From contig JACDTU010000003.1 in assembly GCA_022376465.1 (NCBI GenBank), positions 1,612,001-1,676,000 on the forward strand: a stretch of DNA of 64,000 nt, given 5' to 3'. This DNA is from Cubamyces lactineus. Its lineage: Eukaryota; Basidiomycota; Agaricomycetes; Polyporales; Polyporaceae. The position numbers were made by a program, and so were the translations under genes. A model generated the notes under the pieces. It was given only the letters and a program-made list of their open reading frames with translations. It was not told where the DNA came from and searched no databases. Shown here one piece after another: positions 32,098-44,366 of this stretch. The first letter of the stretch is position 1; the number at the start of each line of letters is the position of its first letter.

Positions 32098-33903
32098 TCA
32101 GAACATATGCGTACAGAACTGCAAGGCTGCTATCCATGTGAGCTTTCTAGCATACATATCACGAGATGCAAGGTCACAATGGTGGACGAGATGCGCATTG
32201 AGTAAGCTCACCTGGTCCACCGTTAAAGGACATATGGGAGGATCACAAGTAACTTCAGACAGTTCTACAGGGGTTGTCCTTGGTCCGAAAGGGTGATCTT
32301 CATGCGGTTCGGGGTTGTGTGCTAGATGATGTGCCATGAGAGCAGGGTTGTCAACGACGTCCCAGTCGATTCCATACCCAGCGACATCCTGCTCTCCAAG
32401 GTCCTCCTCCATGGGTTCAATGAGATGCTCGATTCCTCGTGGGCCATGGTGTATCATCCCGAACATGAAGAGCTCACGAGGGCTGGCCGCCCTCTCCCCT
32501 GCAATATGTAGTCGATGGGCGTTCCAGCTCTCTGCCCAGTCGCGCGCATCGGTGTTGAGCGCAGCAAGAAAGAGGTGGTGTACAAGCCATATGTGAGGGG
32601 TCCGCTCGATGTCAAGGCCGTGGTCGTGTTCCAGTTCAAGGAAGAAAGACTTCCACTTCGCACCAAATCCTTGAGTAACGTCGTACCACAGACGCTCGAT
32701 GCGAGTGTTGTGCACACTTCTGCTCAAACGCACTCAGCATGAGTATTGCGCTCCACTACGCACAAGTCACAAGAAGGAAAACGTACCTTCCCCAGATGTA
32801 GGAACCTCGGTTTAATCCTCGAGTGTGCTCCATCCATTCGGCAACGCGAATGTTCTCTGTGCCATGATCTCCGCGTACTCGGCTAGGGACCCCATGACTA
32901 GCAACCGTCTCAAGAAAAAGAGAGAGAACACTTTGAGCACGATTGTTTGCATGTACACGGATCCCCGTGACGAAGCGGGAGTAGCCGTCGACGAAGGCGT
33001 GTATGACTAGCTTCCATCGTATAAGCCCTGGAAATCGGAAGTTGTGAGCATACCGAGCAGCTATGGTATGCTGGCTACTCACCGTGTTGTCCATCGTGGT
33101 GTACTAATGAATTAGGGCCAGCTACCTGGTACTTCTTCCGGATGATAACGCGGCGGCCAAATGATGCAGGTGCCCCGCGCACGCGCACGTAGGACGCAGC
33201 GATGCGTTCTTCAGGTACATGGTGCCCGGCTGCTCGTAGATGTCCAACTATCATGCGTCGGCCAAAGTTTGGGAAGACTTCTAGGATACTAGCGACTGCG
33301 TGGTCCAGCTCGTCGTCGTTCATGGTGGATACGGGGTTGGTGACGGTTGTGTGGACTCTGGTCTCTTCGCCCACAGCGCTACGCACTGTAGTGAAGACGG
33401 GGGGTGCAGGTGGTACCAGCTGATGATCGAGGGCACGGCGTCGGACAGTGCGGGAAGAGCACTGCAGCACCTCTGCAATACGAGTAGGCCCACGCAAGTC
33501 CAGAGCAAATTCAAGAAACCGGCGGTCTATCTCGATGCGGGGTCTCCCTGGACGTCCGGTACGAATCGGGTATGCGGCAAGAACGGGGGGAGCATCAGGT
33601 GGGTCGACGCTCTGATAGCACGCAGCATCGAGGTCTTCGCACATACGCGTTAGGCTGCTCAGGAGCGTCTCGTACTCGGACACTGGAACGATCTGTGCAT
33701 GCTGTGAGTAAATTAGTGAGTGGAACGCCCCCTGATGTCATCGTAAACATGCTCACCTGTTGAGCAGCAGCGGTCAGGGAAAGTACCTGCACTCGGACGG
33801 CATTGAGACGCTGCCTGTCGCCAACTTGCGTCCTGAGCGCGGTGTTGACTCGGCCAGTGAGCTCAGCGTATGCGCTTCTGATGTTGTTCAGCCTGGCGTC
33901 CAT
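32098..33903 (-). CDS. DDE integrase-core transposase (IS3EU-like)
   Basis: This protein has an rve-type integrase core like those of eukaryotic IS3EU-type DNA transposons and of many orphan Agaricomycete genes. The ATG is at 33903 (MDARLNNIRSAYAELTGRVN). A helix-turn-helix region follows: GRPGRPRIEIDRRFLEFALD, TRIAEVLQCSSRTVRRRALD. Then come FPNFGRRMIVGHLRAAGHHV and RVRGAPASFGRRVI. The catalytic triad is probably the Asp of HAFVDGYSR, the Asp of VRGDHGTEN and the Glu of RIERLWYDV, following HHDGQHG and IRWK. The C-terminal part has PHIWLVHHLFLAALNTDARD, WAESWNAHRL and SPRELFMFG. Introns split the core at HHDGQHG, before the IRWK exon, and at SYIWGR, before SVHNTR. No frameshift or stop is seen, so the enzyme may be active. 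Confidence 0.8.
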
Positions 33904-34480
33904 CACCCTCAGGCAAGACGGCCGTGGCGTCGACGGAGGTATCTGTACAGGTCGTGTTACGGCGCGGCTGAGCCATCAGCGTGTCCGAACTTGGAAACGT
34001 TCCACTTAGCGCCGTAGATCAGCCGCGCGCACAACGTAGGTAGGCGCCGGGGAATGATGGGGAATGAGAGTGAGCCAGGTAACCTCGCCGTCACTTCGTT
34101 CCAAGAGATGCTCAGATGCAGCGACTGCTGAGCGCGGCATAGTGGGGAAGCAGGAGGCTAGAGATATGCAGATACTCAACGTTGCTCAAGGCTTGTTCAC
34201 ATGCAGTGGGGAGCCGTGGGGAACGAAGAGTACCGCACTTCGGCGCACACCGCATGGCAAGCTCAAGGAATTAGAGACATTGTGTGTATATCGTACGGCT
34301 ACATGGGGATCTAGATGACCTTACATGATATGGGAGGGCATGAAGGGCACTGGCCAGGATTGTAAGGGAAACACGAGTAAACAAGTGTCTCGCGCCATTT
34401 ATGTCCAGTAAACCGCCTCATACTACCGTCTTCCTCTGAACGACCACCATCTCCCACCCGTGTCAAGACGAAGGCACACG
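33904..34480. other. Probable right flank of the mobile element
   Basis: About 580 bases lie between the integrase start (minus) and the peptidase start (plus). They hold the integrase promoter and probably one end of the element. I found no clear terminal inverted repeat with the 27.5 kb side. A shared AACGTTGAG 9-mer in opposite orientation (near 34178 and 27764) is too short to count. Confidence 0.4.
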
Positions 34481-37400
34481 ATGGCCATTCCGGACGAAGA
34501 GAAGCCGCTCATCCGTGTCAAGAGCGAGCCCGTGGACGAGATCCCGATCCCCGCGGCGGCGGTCCCCCCGCGCCCCCGTGCGCGCCGCGTGCCGGGCTGG
34601 GTGCGTCTTGTGCTCAAGCTTGTGCTGCTTGTTGGTGTGTGGGCTGTGGTGAGCAGGAACGTCAAGAGGAATGTGGACGCGATGCTGGAGATGCAAGGGC
34701 CTCACTGGATCGCGAGCGCGTTCTCCGATTCCCCGCTTGGACGCCACCCTCGCCGTCGCAAGGTTTTGTTCGGGAAGAAGGCCGAGCAAAAGTTCCTGTG
34801 AGTGCCCAACTTTGCTGTGGTAAGTTTCGTCGCGCTCGTCCTCACGGTCGACATGGTCTCTCCACAGAACCGTCCCGAATGCGGAGAGCGCTATCGCTGC
34901 TTCCCGTCAATATGCCACTAAGCCGCACATGGCGGGGACCCCTGGCGACTTCGAGACGGCCAAGGACTTCCTCAAGCTTTTACAGAAGGAGCTCGGGGTA
35001 TCCACGCCCTCCACACTTCCCCTCTACTCTGCCGGAACGCCCGAGTCGCGCAACGCTACGCTCGGCATCACCGAGTTGAAGGCACCCACTGCATGGATCG
35101 ACACGTACTACCCCGTGATGAACACGCCGCTCGACCATAGCCTGGAAATCCTGGGCGAGGATGGGACGCCCCTCTGGACTGCAGCGCTCGAGGAGGTTGC
35201 GGATGACACTGACCCGGAGGCCGGGAAGTACTACGACGCCGTCACCACTTGGCATGGACTCAGCAAGGGCGGCAGCGCCAAGGGAAAGCTCGTATATGCG
35301 AACTATGGTAGGAAGGAGGACTACGACGAGCTCGTTGCGAAGGGTACTGCGCAATTCTGTTTCCGCTTCGACGAGTGGAACTTACGTCCGCACTTTCGCA
35401 ATAGGTGTTAACCTGAACGGCACGATTGTGATCACGCGCTACGGTGGGATTTTCCGCGGTCTCAAGGTAGGCTACTACCACCGAGGTCCATGTCTACAGG
35501 CCTAAAGCGCGACGTCATATTACAGGTCAAGGGCGCGCAGGAGCATGGTGCCGTGGCTTGCTTGATCTACTCTGATCCTCGCGACGATGGCACAGTCACC
35601 ATTGAGAACGGTTACGCACCGTAAGTACGTCAAGCATGGAGCTTCAGTCCACGAAGTCACGCTATCTACAGGTACCCGCACGGACCTGCCCGCAACCCGA
35701 ACTCCGTGCAACGGGGCAGCACTCAATTCCTTTCCATCTATCCAGGGTACGCACGAGCGAGCGTTCCTGTATAGTGTAAAATTCTGACATGGCCACCGCC
35801 GTTCAGAGACCCGACCACCCCCGGCTACCCGTCCTACGAGAATAGCACTCGCACTGACGGCACCAACATTCCGTCCATTCCGAGCCTCCCGCTCTCTTGG
35901 GCGAACGCTCAAGTACTTCTGAAGGAGATCCAAGAGGGTGGCCAGAACCGTACAATCTCCCTCGTCAACAACGGTAAGCGCATTGTTCCCCTTCGAGAGT
36001 CAGCACCTGACCGGCTGCGCCATACAGTTGACGACAGGGTCATTCCTATATGGAACACTATGGGTGTGATTCCTGGACACATCAAGGACGAGGTTGTGGT
36101 AGTGGGCAACCACCGCGATGGTATGCCTATTCATAGCGAACCGTGTGAGGCATATCGTTGATTTGCCGTCATCAGCGTGGGTTATGGGGGCTTCAGACCC
36201 TTCGTCGGGAACAGCGTCGATCCACGAGGTCATTCGTGGGCTCGGGGAACTCCTCAGGAATGGCTGGACCCCTCTGCGCACTATAGTTATTGCCAGCTGG
36301 GATGCGGAAGAGTACGGCTTGATTGGCAGCACTGAATGGGGCGAGGATTTCGCGGACTGGATCAATGACCACGTCGTCGCCTATATAAACCTCGGTGCGT
36401 AGCGCTAGCTACCATACTGTTCTCGAGGAAACTCACCGTGCATCGCGTTTATGGTACTTCAGACTCCTCTGTCTCCGGCTCTAGGTTCCGCCCCCTTGCC
36501 ACCCCGTCGCTCGCCCACTTTGTCCGCAGCATCGCAGAGGAGGTTGAGCACCCCACCAAACCTGGCAAGACGCTCTGGGACGCGACGAAGGACCGTGGTG
36601 TCCTGACCGGCGACCACATCGACGCAGAGTCCTTGGCTGCGTACGAGGCATCCGAAGTGGAGGCCGCCTCCGACAGCACTGGCGTCGGTTTGCTGGGCTC
36701 GGGCAGCGACTTTACCGTATTCGTGCAACGTACTGGGGTACGGAGTAATCTATTCCTATTCCCGAAGGATGTACGCTGAACATCCGAATTGCAGGTTGCT
36801 TCTAACAACATTGGCTTCTCGTCTACTTTGCAAGACCCGGTGTATCACTATCACTCTGTATTTGACTCGGAGAGATGGATGGAAATGTATGGCGACCCTG
36901 GCTTTGGACGACACGTGCGTTTTGTACCGCTATCTAGAGTGCTTCCACCTCCGCTAACCTTCACCATCCAATAGGTCGCAATCGCCAAGCACCTCGGTCT
37001 GCAGGTCATCCGGCTCGCGGACTCCATCGTCCTTCCTATCAATACCACGCACCACGCCTACGAGCTCGAGCACTACCTCAACAAGTATGTATCCTGTCTA
37101 AACTCACATATCGAACATTGAACATCATTGTCTAGGGTCGAGTCGATCGCCTCCACGACCTCGCTCGACGTCGACTTCTCCGGTCTGCGCAGCGCGATTC
37201 ATTCCCTGCAAAAGGCCAGCGCGAAGCTCGACCACGAGAAAACCAAGGCCGAGAAGAAGTTCAAGAAGCTGCTCCGCCGCCTCGCCTGGCGCCACACCGT
37301 CCGCCGCAACCTCCGCCGCGCCGCCTGCCGCCTCAGGAAGCTCCTCGGCAAGGAATGCGCGCACCCGCACCACATGCGTGACGACGCCGCTCCGCACGCC

Positions 37401-37909
37401 GAGAAGGCGTTCGAGTGCTCGTCCATGACGAACAGCAAGACCGGTTTCCTGCCGTTCCAGCCACGCATCGGGCGCGCCCCCGCATGGGCAAGGGAGCACC
37501 ACGCGCGCGAGGAGCAGAACGGCGCAGCCGTCGGGGAGGAGACCGCGCACGGGAAGAGGCCCAGCTTCCCGGCGAAGAAGTTCAAGAAGGCGGCGAAGCG
37601 CGTGCGCGCGGTGAACCAGAAGTTGAAGGCGTTCGAGCGCGGCTTCATCCACGAGGGCGGCATCAAGGACCGCGAGTGGTACCGGAACCTGGACGTCGCG
37701 CCCGGCAAGTGGCTCGGTGAGTTTCTCCGTCGAATCAACGATGGCATGGGTAGTTACTGATATTTGCGGGCTATATAGGGTACGGCGCGACGACGTTCCC
37801 CGCGCTCACGGAGGCGTTTACCATCGAGAAGAACGCGACAATGGCGCAGTACGAGGCGAAGCGGCTCCAGGAGCTGATCGAGAAGCTGGCGCACGAGATC
37901 AAGGTCTAA
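34481..37909 (+). CDS. M28B metallopeptidase (glutamate carboxypeptidase II/transferrin-receptor-like)
   Basis: This is a type II membrane peptidase related to human GCPII and fungal vacuolar relatives. A short cytosolic N-terminus leads into one helix (VRLVLKLVLLVGVWAVVSRN). The PA domain contains GTIVITRYGGIFRGLK and AVACLIYSDPRDDG. The two-zinc M28 domain retains all expected ligands: His and Asp in VGNHRDAWVMGASDPSSGTA, Glu-Glu in SWDAEEYGLIGS, Asp in INLDSSVSGS (across an intron) and His in VYHYHSVFD. The dimerisation domain follows, with a basic insert of about 140 residues (KTKAEKKFKKLLRRLAWRH onward) before KAFERGFIHEGGIKDREWYR and APGKWLGYGATTFPALTEAF. The ATG at 34481 is preferred; the frame extends upstream without an ATG. 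About ten introns. The likely role is release of C-terminal Glu or other residues in vacuole or exocytic lumen. Confidence 0.88.
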
Positions 37910-38320
37910 AAACGTGCTATACATTGCGGCTCGAGATCTAGGATTGTAATATAGAACGTGGAGGAGACATGGGATCAATATATGCAGCTTTGACTCGTAT
38001 GTGGCGGGGTATGCTACAGCGGTAGACGTACAGGTAAAGAATTAAGGTAGGCTATGTAATACGCGGCAACGATAGGTAACGAAGTCGGATTTCAGGGACA
38101 TGCGCTCGGGAAAGGGAGAGGTACTGGAGGGATACATGGTGGTGGTATGCTAGACGATCGAACTTCATATACAGCGATTCAATGATTCGAGCCGGGAAGA
38201 AAGTGGAGGGGGGATGAGGGAGGGAGGGTATCCGATCGTGGTCGTGACATACAGCTACAGTATGGATGATGGAGGAAGACATGTTGCAGAGGATACAAGT
38301 AGGTTCCAACGTTCGAGTTC
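37910..38320. other. Convergent intergenic region
   Basis: About 410 bases lie between the stops of two convergent genes. G/A-rich tracts occur near 38190-38230. No gene is recognised. Confidence 0.5.
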
Positions 38321-41300
38321 TCAAGGAGAGTTCACAGTCCACCCGTGCTTGTCGAAGACGACGCGAGGTGTCTCGATGCCATAGAACCTAGTTGTCGGCG
38401 CAACGATCGCATTGGCGCCTGTCACAGGTGGGCGGGAGCGCTCTCCGCCTGGAGGGAGCAGGGCGGTCCTGGAGGTAGATGTCTTGGACGATACCGCGCC
38501 CAGAGAGGCAGTACCCTGAGGAAGAGCTGCAGGGACGACGGCCTTGGGAGAGATGACGGTAAGACCGGTTTGCTGACCAGTCTGTCCAAAGCGGAACACC
38601 TTGTCGTTACCGTTGCCAGTAAGAGAGGCAGCGGAGGGCCGCGTGCCCACAGGCTGTTGTTGTGGCACAGACGACGGAAATTGGGACGTGCGATGAACAG
38701 GTTTGGGCTGCACAGCGCTCGGAGCCACACTCGTCGTAGGCTGGGCCGGCTGTGAGTGCGTTGGCACTGGTGCGGAAGCGTTGGATAGGGAGAAAAGAGG
38801 CGTCCCCGTCTGCGGCATGATGATCGGGATGGCATTCGCGCCCGGCTTGCTGGTCGCATACACGATCTGACCGCCTGGCTGAGGGACGAACAGACTCGGA
38901 AGCGCCTGAGGGCCGGTGCATTGCCATATTGAGGGATGAGCGAGGGGGAGGTGAGTCTGCGTCCGTTGGCGTCCGCTATCGATCCCTGTGAGGTTGAGCT
39001 GCAGAGTCGGTGCGAAGGGACGATGCATTCCTTGACCAAAGCCCGGAGGCACGGCCTGGTTCTTCTCTGAACACACTGCAGGTTGGATGTGCTGCGAGGC
39101 CCGTGCTGAGCAAGCTGGCGTTGACAACCGCTCGCTGAGCTTCCGCTCCTCGAGTCCGCAGTCTCGGAGCATCGCGCGGAGACGCGCTAAGTCGCCCTCC
39201 AGATCCAGCGCAGGAGACGCCTGGTTCAAGGTGGGTACAGGCGGACCGCTCGGAGAGGGCGCGATACTTGGCGATGGTTGCTTGGTCGCACCGGTCGTAG
39301 AATCGGTGGCAGTGCGCACATGAGGTCTGTACTCCCACACGGGCGCGTTCGGGTTGAGTGGTGACCTGGTGCTACTAGCGGAACGAGGGGCCGCGCTCTC
39401 CTTCGCAACGCTACCAGACGCTTCAGGAGAAACCGATGTCGTGGTGTTAGTGTTTGAGCCGACAGAGGCAGTCGCCGACGCGTCCTGTTTCGTTCCGGAA
39501 ACATCAGCGGCACTTGAGGTAGTTTCTACCCAGGTGCTGACCCGGTTGTGCCACGGCTCGGCCTTCTCCTTCCGAAAGTCTCTCGCGAATCCCTTATCCG
39601 AGTCCACAGCCTGACGCGACTTCTGGGGAGACTGCTGCTCAGAAGCAGGCTTGCTCACTAGCGGACGTGTGGACAGGTTGGGCGTGCTTCCTGGGGGAGT
39701 CTGGCTCGCAGCGGATGCTCCGTTGCTACGGTACATGCCTTGTTCCCCGCCGCGGGGACCCACCGGTTTGCGAGCCTTGGTGCGCCCACGAGACCGTGAG
39801 CGGCGATTAGGCCTTGGCTCCTCTGGCGCGACTGCCCAGTTCGGCCGGTCTGCTGTATGCACCGGGCCGCTCTTTTGTGGGGCTGCCGCAGGGGATGCAG
39901 GACCCGTGCGTGCAGAACCACGGACAGGACTGGCAGTCCTTGCGGGCGTAGGACAGGCAGATGCCAGAGGTTCGTTCAGCAGTTTGGAGGACATCTCCGG
40001 GTATTGTAGTGCAAGCTGAGGACAGTCATGGTCAGCCCAAAGTGAGATTCGAATGGTATGCAACACTCACATTCATCGCTTCCGCATACGTCGCGGGTGT
40101 GGGAATGTTCAAACCTTCGGTGGGATTCTTCTCGAGCAGAGCAGAGTCTTCCTGAAGTGAAACGGTAGAAACAGTACGGAGGGGCGTCTGAGCACGGTCT
40201 TCAACCCTAGGCCGAGTAGGAGTCGGTACGACGACCGGTGTACGAGATTGCCCGCGTACGCTCCGTAGGGCAGGAGACATAGACGACAGCAGGGTCGGGT
40301 GCAAGTGAACATGTTCCTCCACAGCGTGCTCTCGGACGGAAGGTGTGATTCGTCCATCTGCGGTGCCCTCGCATACAACCTCTTGATGAACGGATAGAGG
40401 GGAAGCCGGGGTCGGTTCTGGGAGTATGACAGAGGTATTCGCAGATTGCGTTGGCGTGCTCGCGTAGGATGAACCGAACGAGGAGAACGACAAGTTCGTC
40501 TTGCCAGTCTCAGCGCCAACTTCGTATAATACGGAGTTGTCCTCGATCGGCCTCAAGGACCGTTCAGACATGCTTGGCTCATCGGCTTCGGTAATGTCCG
40601 AGAGTCCAGTCTCCAACGACCGGGGTATGAGGGCAATAGGCATGGCAGGTACAGCCAGAGACGATGCGCCTTGACCCTGGACGGGGAGTAAAGGAATAGG
40701 CATTGAGGAAATCTCCAGCTCGACCGCCTCTGCAATCATGCCTGAAGAATATGACTCGGTGATAGTGAACTATGATGCTCATGAGCAGTGTATTCACGTC
40801 TAATAGAACGCGACTTACAGCCATAGTTTGACTAGGAGATGCCGCCTCATCGGCCTCGGAGCCCATAGTGGGCGTCTGGAACACTTCGTCCGGGAACTCG
40901 TCCTCATTCCCGAGCTTCGTCACGGCGTCAGAGGGGTTGAGGAGGATGAACGAGCCGCTCACATCTTGCGAGGCCAAAGACACATTGTGGCAGCTCCCGA
41001 AATTGGCGTGCGGCTCAAGGATCGCAGGAGGCGGTGCTACCACAGGGCAGTTCTCATCCTCCTTTTGACCTTCCGTAGAGAGCTGTGGTCGCTACAGGGT
41101 TGGTTGTTGTTCATGCTATAATAAGGATGGCACTTACGTCCTGGACTGAACGCTTCGCGGAGAGCTCCTTCAAATCCTAGAAGATGTCAGCCACTTCACC
41201 TTCGTTCGACACTGTAAATTCACGCACATCACCCTGAGAGGGAACAACTTCCTGGCAGTCAGCAGCCGAGGCATTCTGCGAACTTGGCTGCAGGACGTTC

Positions 41301-41449
41301 CCGACGTCTCGCGTCTGCCGAGAATGCGAGCGTGAACGCGAGCGCGACTTGGACTTTGACTTGCGCTGCTTCAGATTCTCCGCATTGGGCTCCACCACCT
41401 GCTGGCCCCTGCGGAAGAACAAGTTCCTCGTGAACGCCCTGGTGAACAT
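38321..41449 (-). CDS. Large disordered protein with a PAM2w-like motif
   Basis: The protein is about 1000 residues, mostly Ser/Pro/Thr-rich, with no catalytic domain I recognise. It starts MFTRAFTRNLFFRRGQQVVE, then a short RS-like run (KSKSRSRSRSHSRQ). Small exons give DLKELSAKRSVQD, LSTEGQKEDENCPV and GSFILLNPSDAVTKLGNEDE. The following exon contains PIPLLPVQGQGASSLAVPAM and ends TPATYAEAMNV. The last exon (38321 to about 40010) has a basic RSRSRGRTKARKP segment and then SPLNPNAPVWEYRPH (39322-39363). That string resembles the PAM2w variant of LARP4, which docks on poly(A)-binding protein. A predicted helix, DLARLRAMLRDCGLEERKLS, follows. The final residues are DKHGWTVNSP. One splice junction near 40740 has no ideal acceptor in frame. 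A link to mRNA regulation is inferred from the motif alone. Confidence 0.6.
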
Positions 41450-41833
41450 GTAGCTGTAGGGGTGTATCGCAGGGAGTGGGATGTATGCGCAGAGCAGAAG
41501 AGACGAGAGTGTGGGAGTGGGCGGGAAGAGCGAACGAAACCAAACACGAACCTTTTGGGCAGGCGGGACCGCGGCTGGGTGAAGAGGCTGGCACAGTGTG
41601 ACGGGAGGCTGTCATCGTCAGCGCAGGTGAAGACATTCCACTCGGGCCCGACGTCGATCGCCTTGGCATGCACATTGCGTCAGTAGGAGCAGCGAAGAGC
41701 CTGCACGTCGCAGACAGAGGGACGCTTGACGCGAGAGAAGACAACATTCCAATAAATTACTCCAATATTATCAGCGACATCCAAATCCCCCACAGTTCCT
41801 ACATTGCAACGATGTTTTCAGACACTCCAGCGC

Positions 41834-43436
41834 TCAGTCGCTCTTGGTGCTAGGCGTGACCGCAGGCGCTGGGCCCTCTTCAGGCCGCCTGCCTGAGACC
41901 TTGACAAAGTCTTGCAGAGCATAGTCGCAGCCGGTGATCTGTTACACCATGTCAGCCGATGTACGCTAGTATAGACATAGATAGCACTCACCCATTGCGC
42001 GAAATCCCGCAGGAAGCTCGGGAAGATGTGAAGCAGCGGCACAAAGTGCGCATAGAATGGCATGTAGATCACTTGCGAGTGCTGCTCGTCGAGCGCGGCG
42101 ATGATCGCCTTGGCGACATCCACAGGTGCCAGGCTCGGGAAGAAGAACCTGTACAGGAACGACTTCGGGTGGCGCGCAGACGAGAACAGCGGTGTCATGA
42201 TATGTCCGGCGATGAGGAGCGTCGTTCGGACACCGGGGGCATTGTAGACGTGATCGAGCTCGTAACGGAGCGACTCGTGTAGGGAGATGAGTGCTGCCTT
42301 CGATGCGTTGTAATCCGCTATATACACTCTTGTAAGAGATTGACCAGGATTCATTGCAAGCCATGCACTCACTCAACCGAGCCATGCCCACCATACCAGC
42401 CACGGACGAAACGTTGATCTGAGAACGTTTATTAATAGATACGAGCGGGCGATTATCTTTGAGATACTCACAATATGACCAGCCTTCGCCTTGATCATAC
42501 CAGGAAGGAATGCCTTCAACGTCCAGAAATGAGCCAGAGTGTTAACCGCGAAGGTCCTGAAGCTAGTGTCAATTGGGAAGTCACGACGTTCAACTGGAAC
42601 ATCGACGTACTGCTGAATGTCCTGAGGGCTCAGCTCCAGCAGTGCCTTCCCTTGCACGACGCCCGCATTATTGATGAGCATCGTAGGGTGACCGAGCTAC
42701 GTCCGCGTTAGCCCCATGCTATACCTACAGTATGCCGACACTGGGTGCATACCTCCTCAATGATCTGCTTCGAGACGGCCTCGACCTCTTCCCACTTGGA
42801 AACATCGCACTTGTAGTAGGTGATGTTGTCTTCGAGCGCGCCAATCAGGCTAGCGTCTAACAAACGCTGACATAGTTACTCACAGTTCTCACTGACGATT
42901 GGCTTGACGTCGAGAACGACGACGGTGACATTACGGACCGCGAGCGTGTTCGCGATGAGCTCGCCAAGTCCGGAGGAGCCTAATGATCCGCAGTTCGCTC
43001 AGTATACGCAGTCGAGCTCTGAGAAGCAGGTACGGACCTCCGGTCACGACTACAATCTGCTCGCCCCAGTCAAGCCGACGAGGGCCAAAGAGCAGGCTAC
43101 CCTGGTTACGATACAGCCGAGAGTACCACTTCAAGAACCCTTTACACCAAGTTTAGACTCGACATTGCGTTGAAAGCGTCCGATACTCACAGAAAGCGGA
43201 GATCGCAACGTTGTAGACAGACGGGATGACAATGATCGGGTCCGGCCAGCGGGCGCCCTGGAAGTAGTAGAAGACCGGGATGAAGAAGGTGAAGAACGGG
43301 CCTAGAGACCTCCTCAGCGACCATAGCTTCAAGTATTCGCGCAAATGCACTCACTGAAGGCGGTGTGTGCGAGGACTTTGACCAAAAGGTCCACGTCGAA
43401 CGCGTCGTAGACTGGACTTCCACCGAATTCCGACAT
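41834..43436 (-). CDS. Membrane-anchored short-chain dehydrogenase (retinol/17-beta-HSD-like SDR)
   Basis: This NAD(P)-dependent oxidoreductase of the classical SDR fold resembles the SDR16C group of lipid-droplet or ER enzymes. The ATG at 43436 starts MSEFGGSPVYDAFDVDLLVK, followed after an intron by a hydrophobic segment (GPFFTFFIPVFYYFQGARW). The cofactor loop is VVVTGGSSGLGELIANTLA, split by an intron inside TGG. NNAG is in MLINNAGVVQGKAL. The catalytic Ser is in INVSSVAGMVGMARL and the YxxxK in ADYNASKAALISLHES. The C-terminus has RTTLLIAGHIMTPLF and ITGCDYALQDFVKV, stop TGA at 41834-41836. At least seven introns are inferred from in-phase junctions. All catalytic motifs are present, so it should be active; the substrate is probably a lipid, sterol or retinoid-like alcohol. 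Confidence 0.87.
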
Positions 43437-44366
43437 GATGTTATGCACCCTCGCGCAAGCTACAAGCCCAATAGAAGATAAGTTTCGAAGAGATCGTGCG
43501 GCAGCTGCACAGCAACTACGAGTAAGGACCGAGATGAAGCAGAGGTAAGCAGAGGTATAGCTGTCGGCTGCGCAAGTCTGTGTGAGCTGGAGATGTGGCA
43601 CCGAGGGCCTAGCTTGATCTAGCCGACGCGGGCGCCTCATGCATCCGGAGTCGGGCAATCTCCATATCTGGCCGCGAGCGGGCTCGGGTCCCGATGCGCC
43701 GCTGAGTCTCGGAAAGGCAACAGGGCGCAGTCCGGGCACGGCTACCGGCACCGACGCGTCGAGGCAACGGCCAACCTATACCTAGTTTGGCATAGGCGCT
43801 GTGGCTAACCCGCTTCGATCAGGGGCGCCGCCAGACAAGACTTGTGAGTCGCCGCTGCACCAACACCCACATCTGCCGCATCCCGCTTTCAACGCAATCC
43901 CGACGGGCCATGTGCGCGACGTCGCCGTCTCGAGAGACAAGACGAGGACGAGGTGAGCAGACTCGTAATTGCCGGATCGATAGGAATGAAGAAGAGTCGA
44001 TCCGCCATCTTGCGCCACTGTGCTCAGGGGGCCGCGGACGCTGATCAGCAGGACAATCCGTGTGGCCGAGTCGGGTGCCCGCCCGCCAACGTCGTCGTCG
44101 TGAAGGCGGTAACTATGGCACTCCATATTTTTCCACTGATAGGCCATCGTCCCGCGACGGACTTGCGGCGCGCACTATCATAGAGTGGCGACCTCCTCCA
44201 AGTGAGGATGAAACAATTGGGGCCCCTTCCGTTGTCCATATAACCCGCGCGCCCACCCCTGTGTGCACTTTTCCTTGCCAGAGACTGCCACCACCACCAC
44301 CGACGACGCACCAACGCCGACGTCTACAGTACTCGTTACTTCCACACCGCGTCTCTGAGCCACCAA
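43437..44366. other. Divergent intergenic region
   Basis: About 930 bases separate the starts of the dehydrogenase (minus) and the F-box gene (plus). Several open frames on both strands have no domain and overlap each other. The region should hold both promoters, including a TATA-like site at 44237. Confidence 0.5.
44237..44243 (+). promoter_or_regulatory. TATA-like box of the F-box gene
   Basis: CATATAA lies 124 bases upstream of the ATG at 44367, in an otherwise GC-rich stretch. No ATG occurs on this strand between the box and 44367, which supports 44367 as the first start codon on the transcript. Confidence 0.4.

Noticed and set aside
34160..34220. AACGTTGAG in inverted orientation relative to the module core, a possible terminal inverted repeat
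   Set aside because: Only nine bases match and the flanks do not align, so it is likely chance.
37125..37652. Minus-strand open frame of 175 codons
   Set aside because: It is antisense to the basic insert of the M28B peptidase, where codon bias leaves the opposite strand open.
43782..44183. Open frames on both strands in the dehydrogenase/F-box divergent region
   Set aside because: The frames overlap each other, lack domains and lack splice context; a promoter region is the simpler reading.
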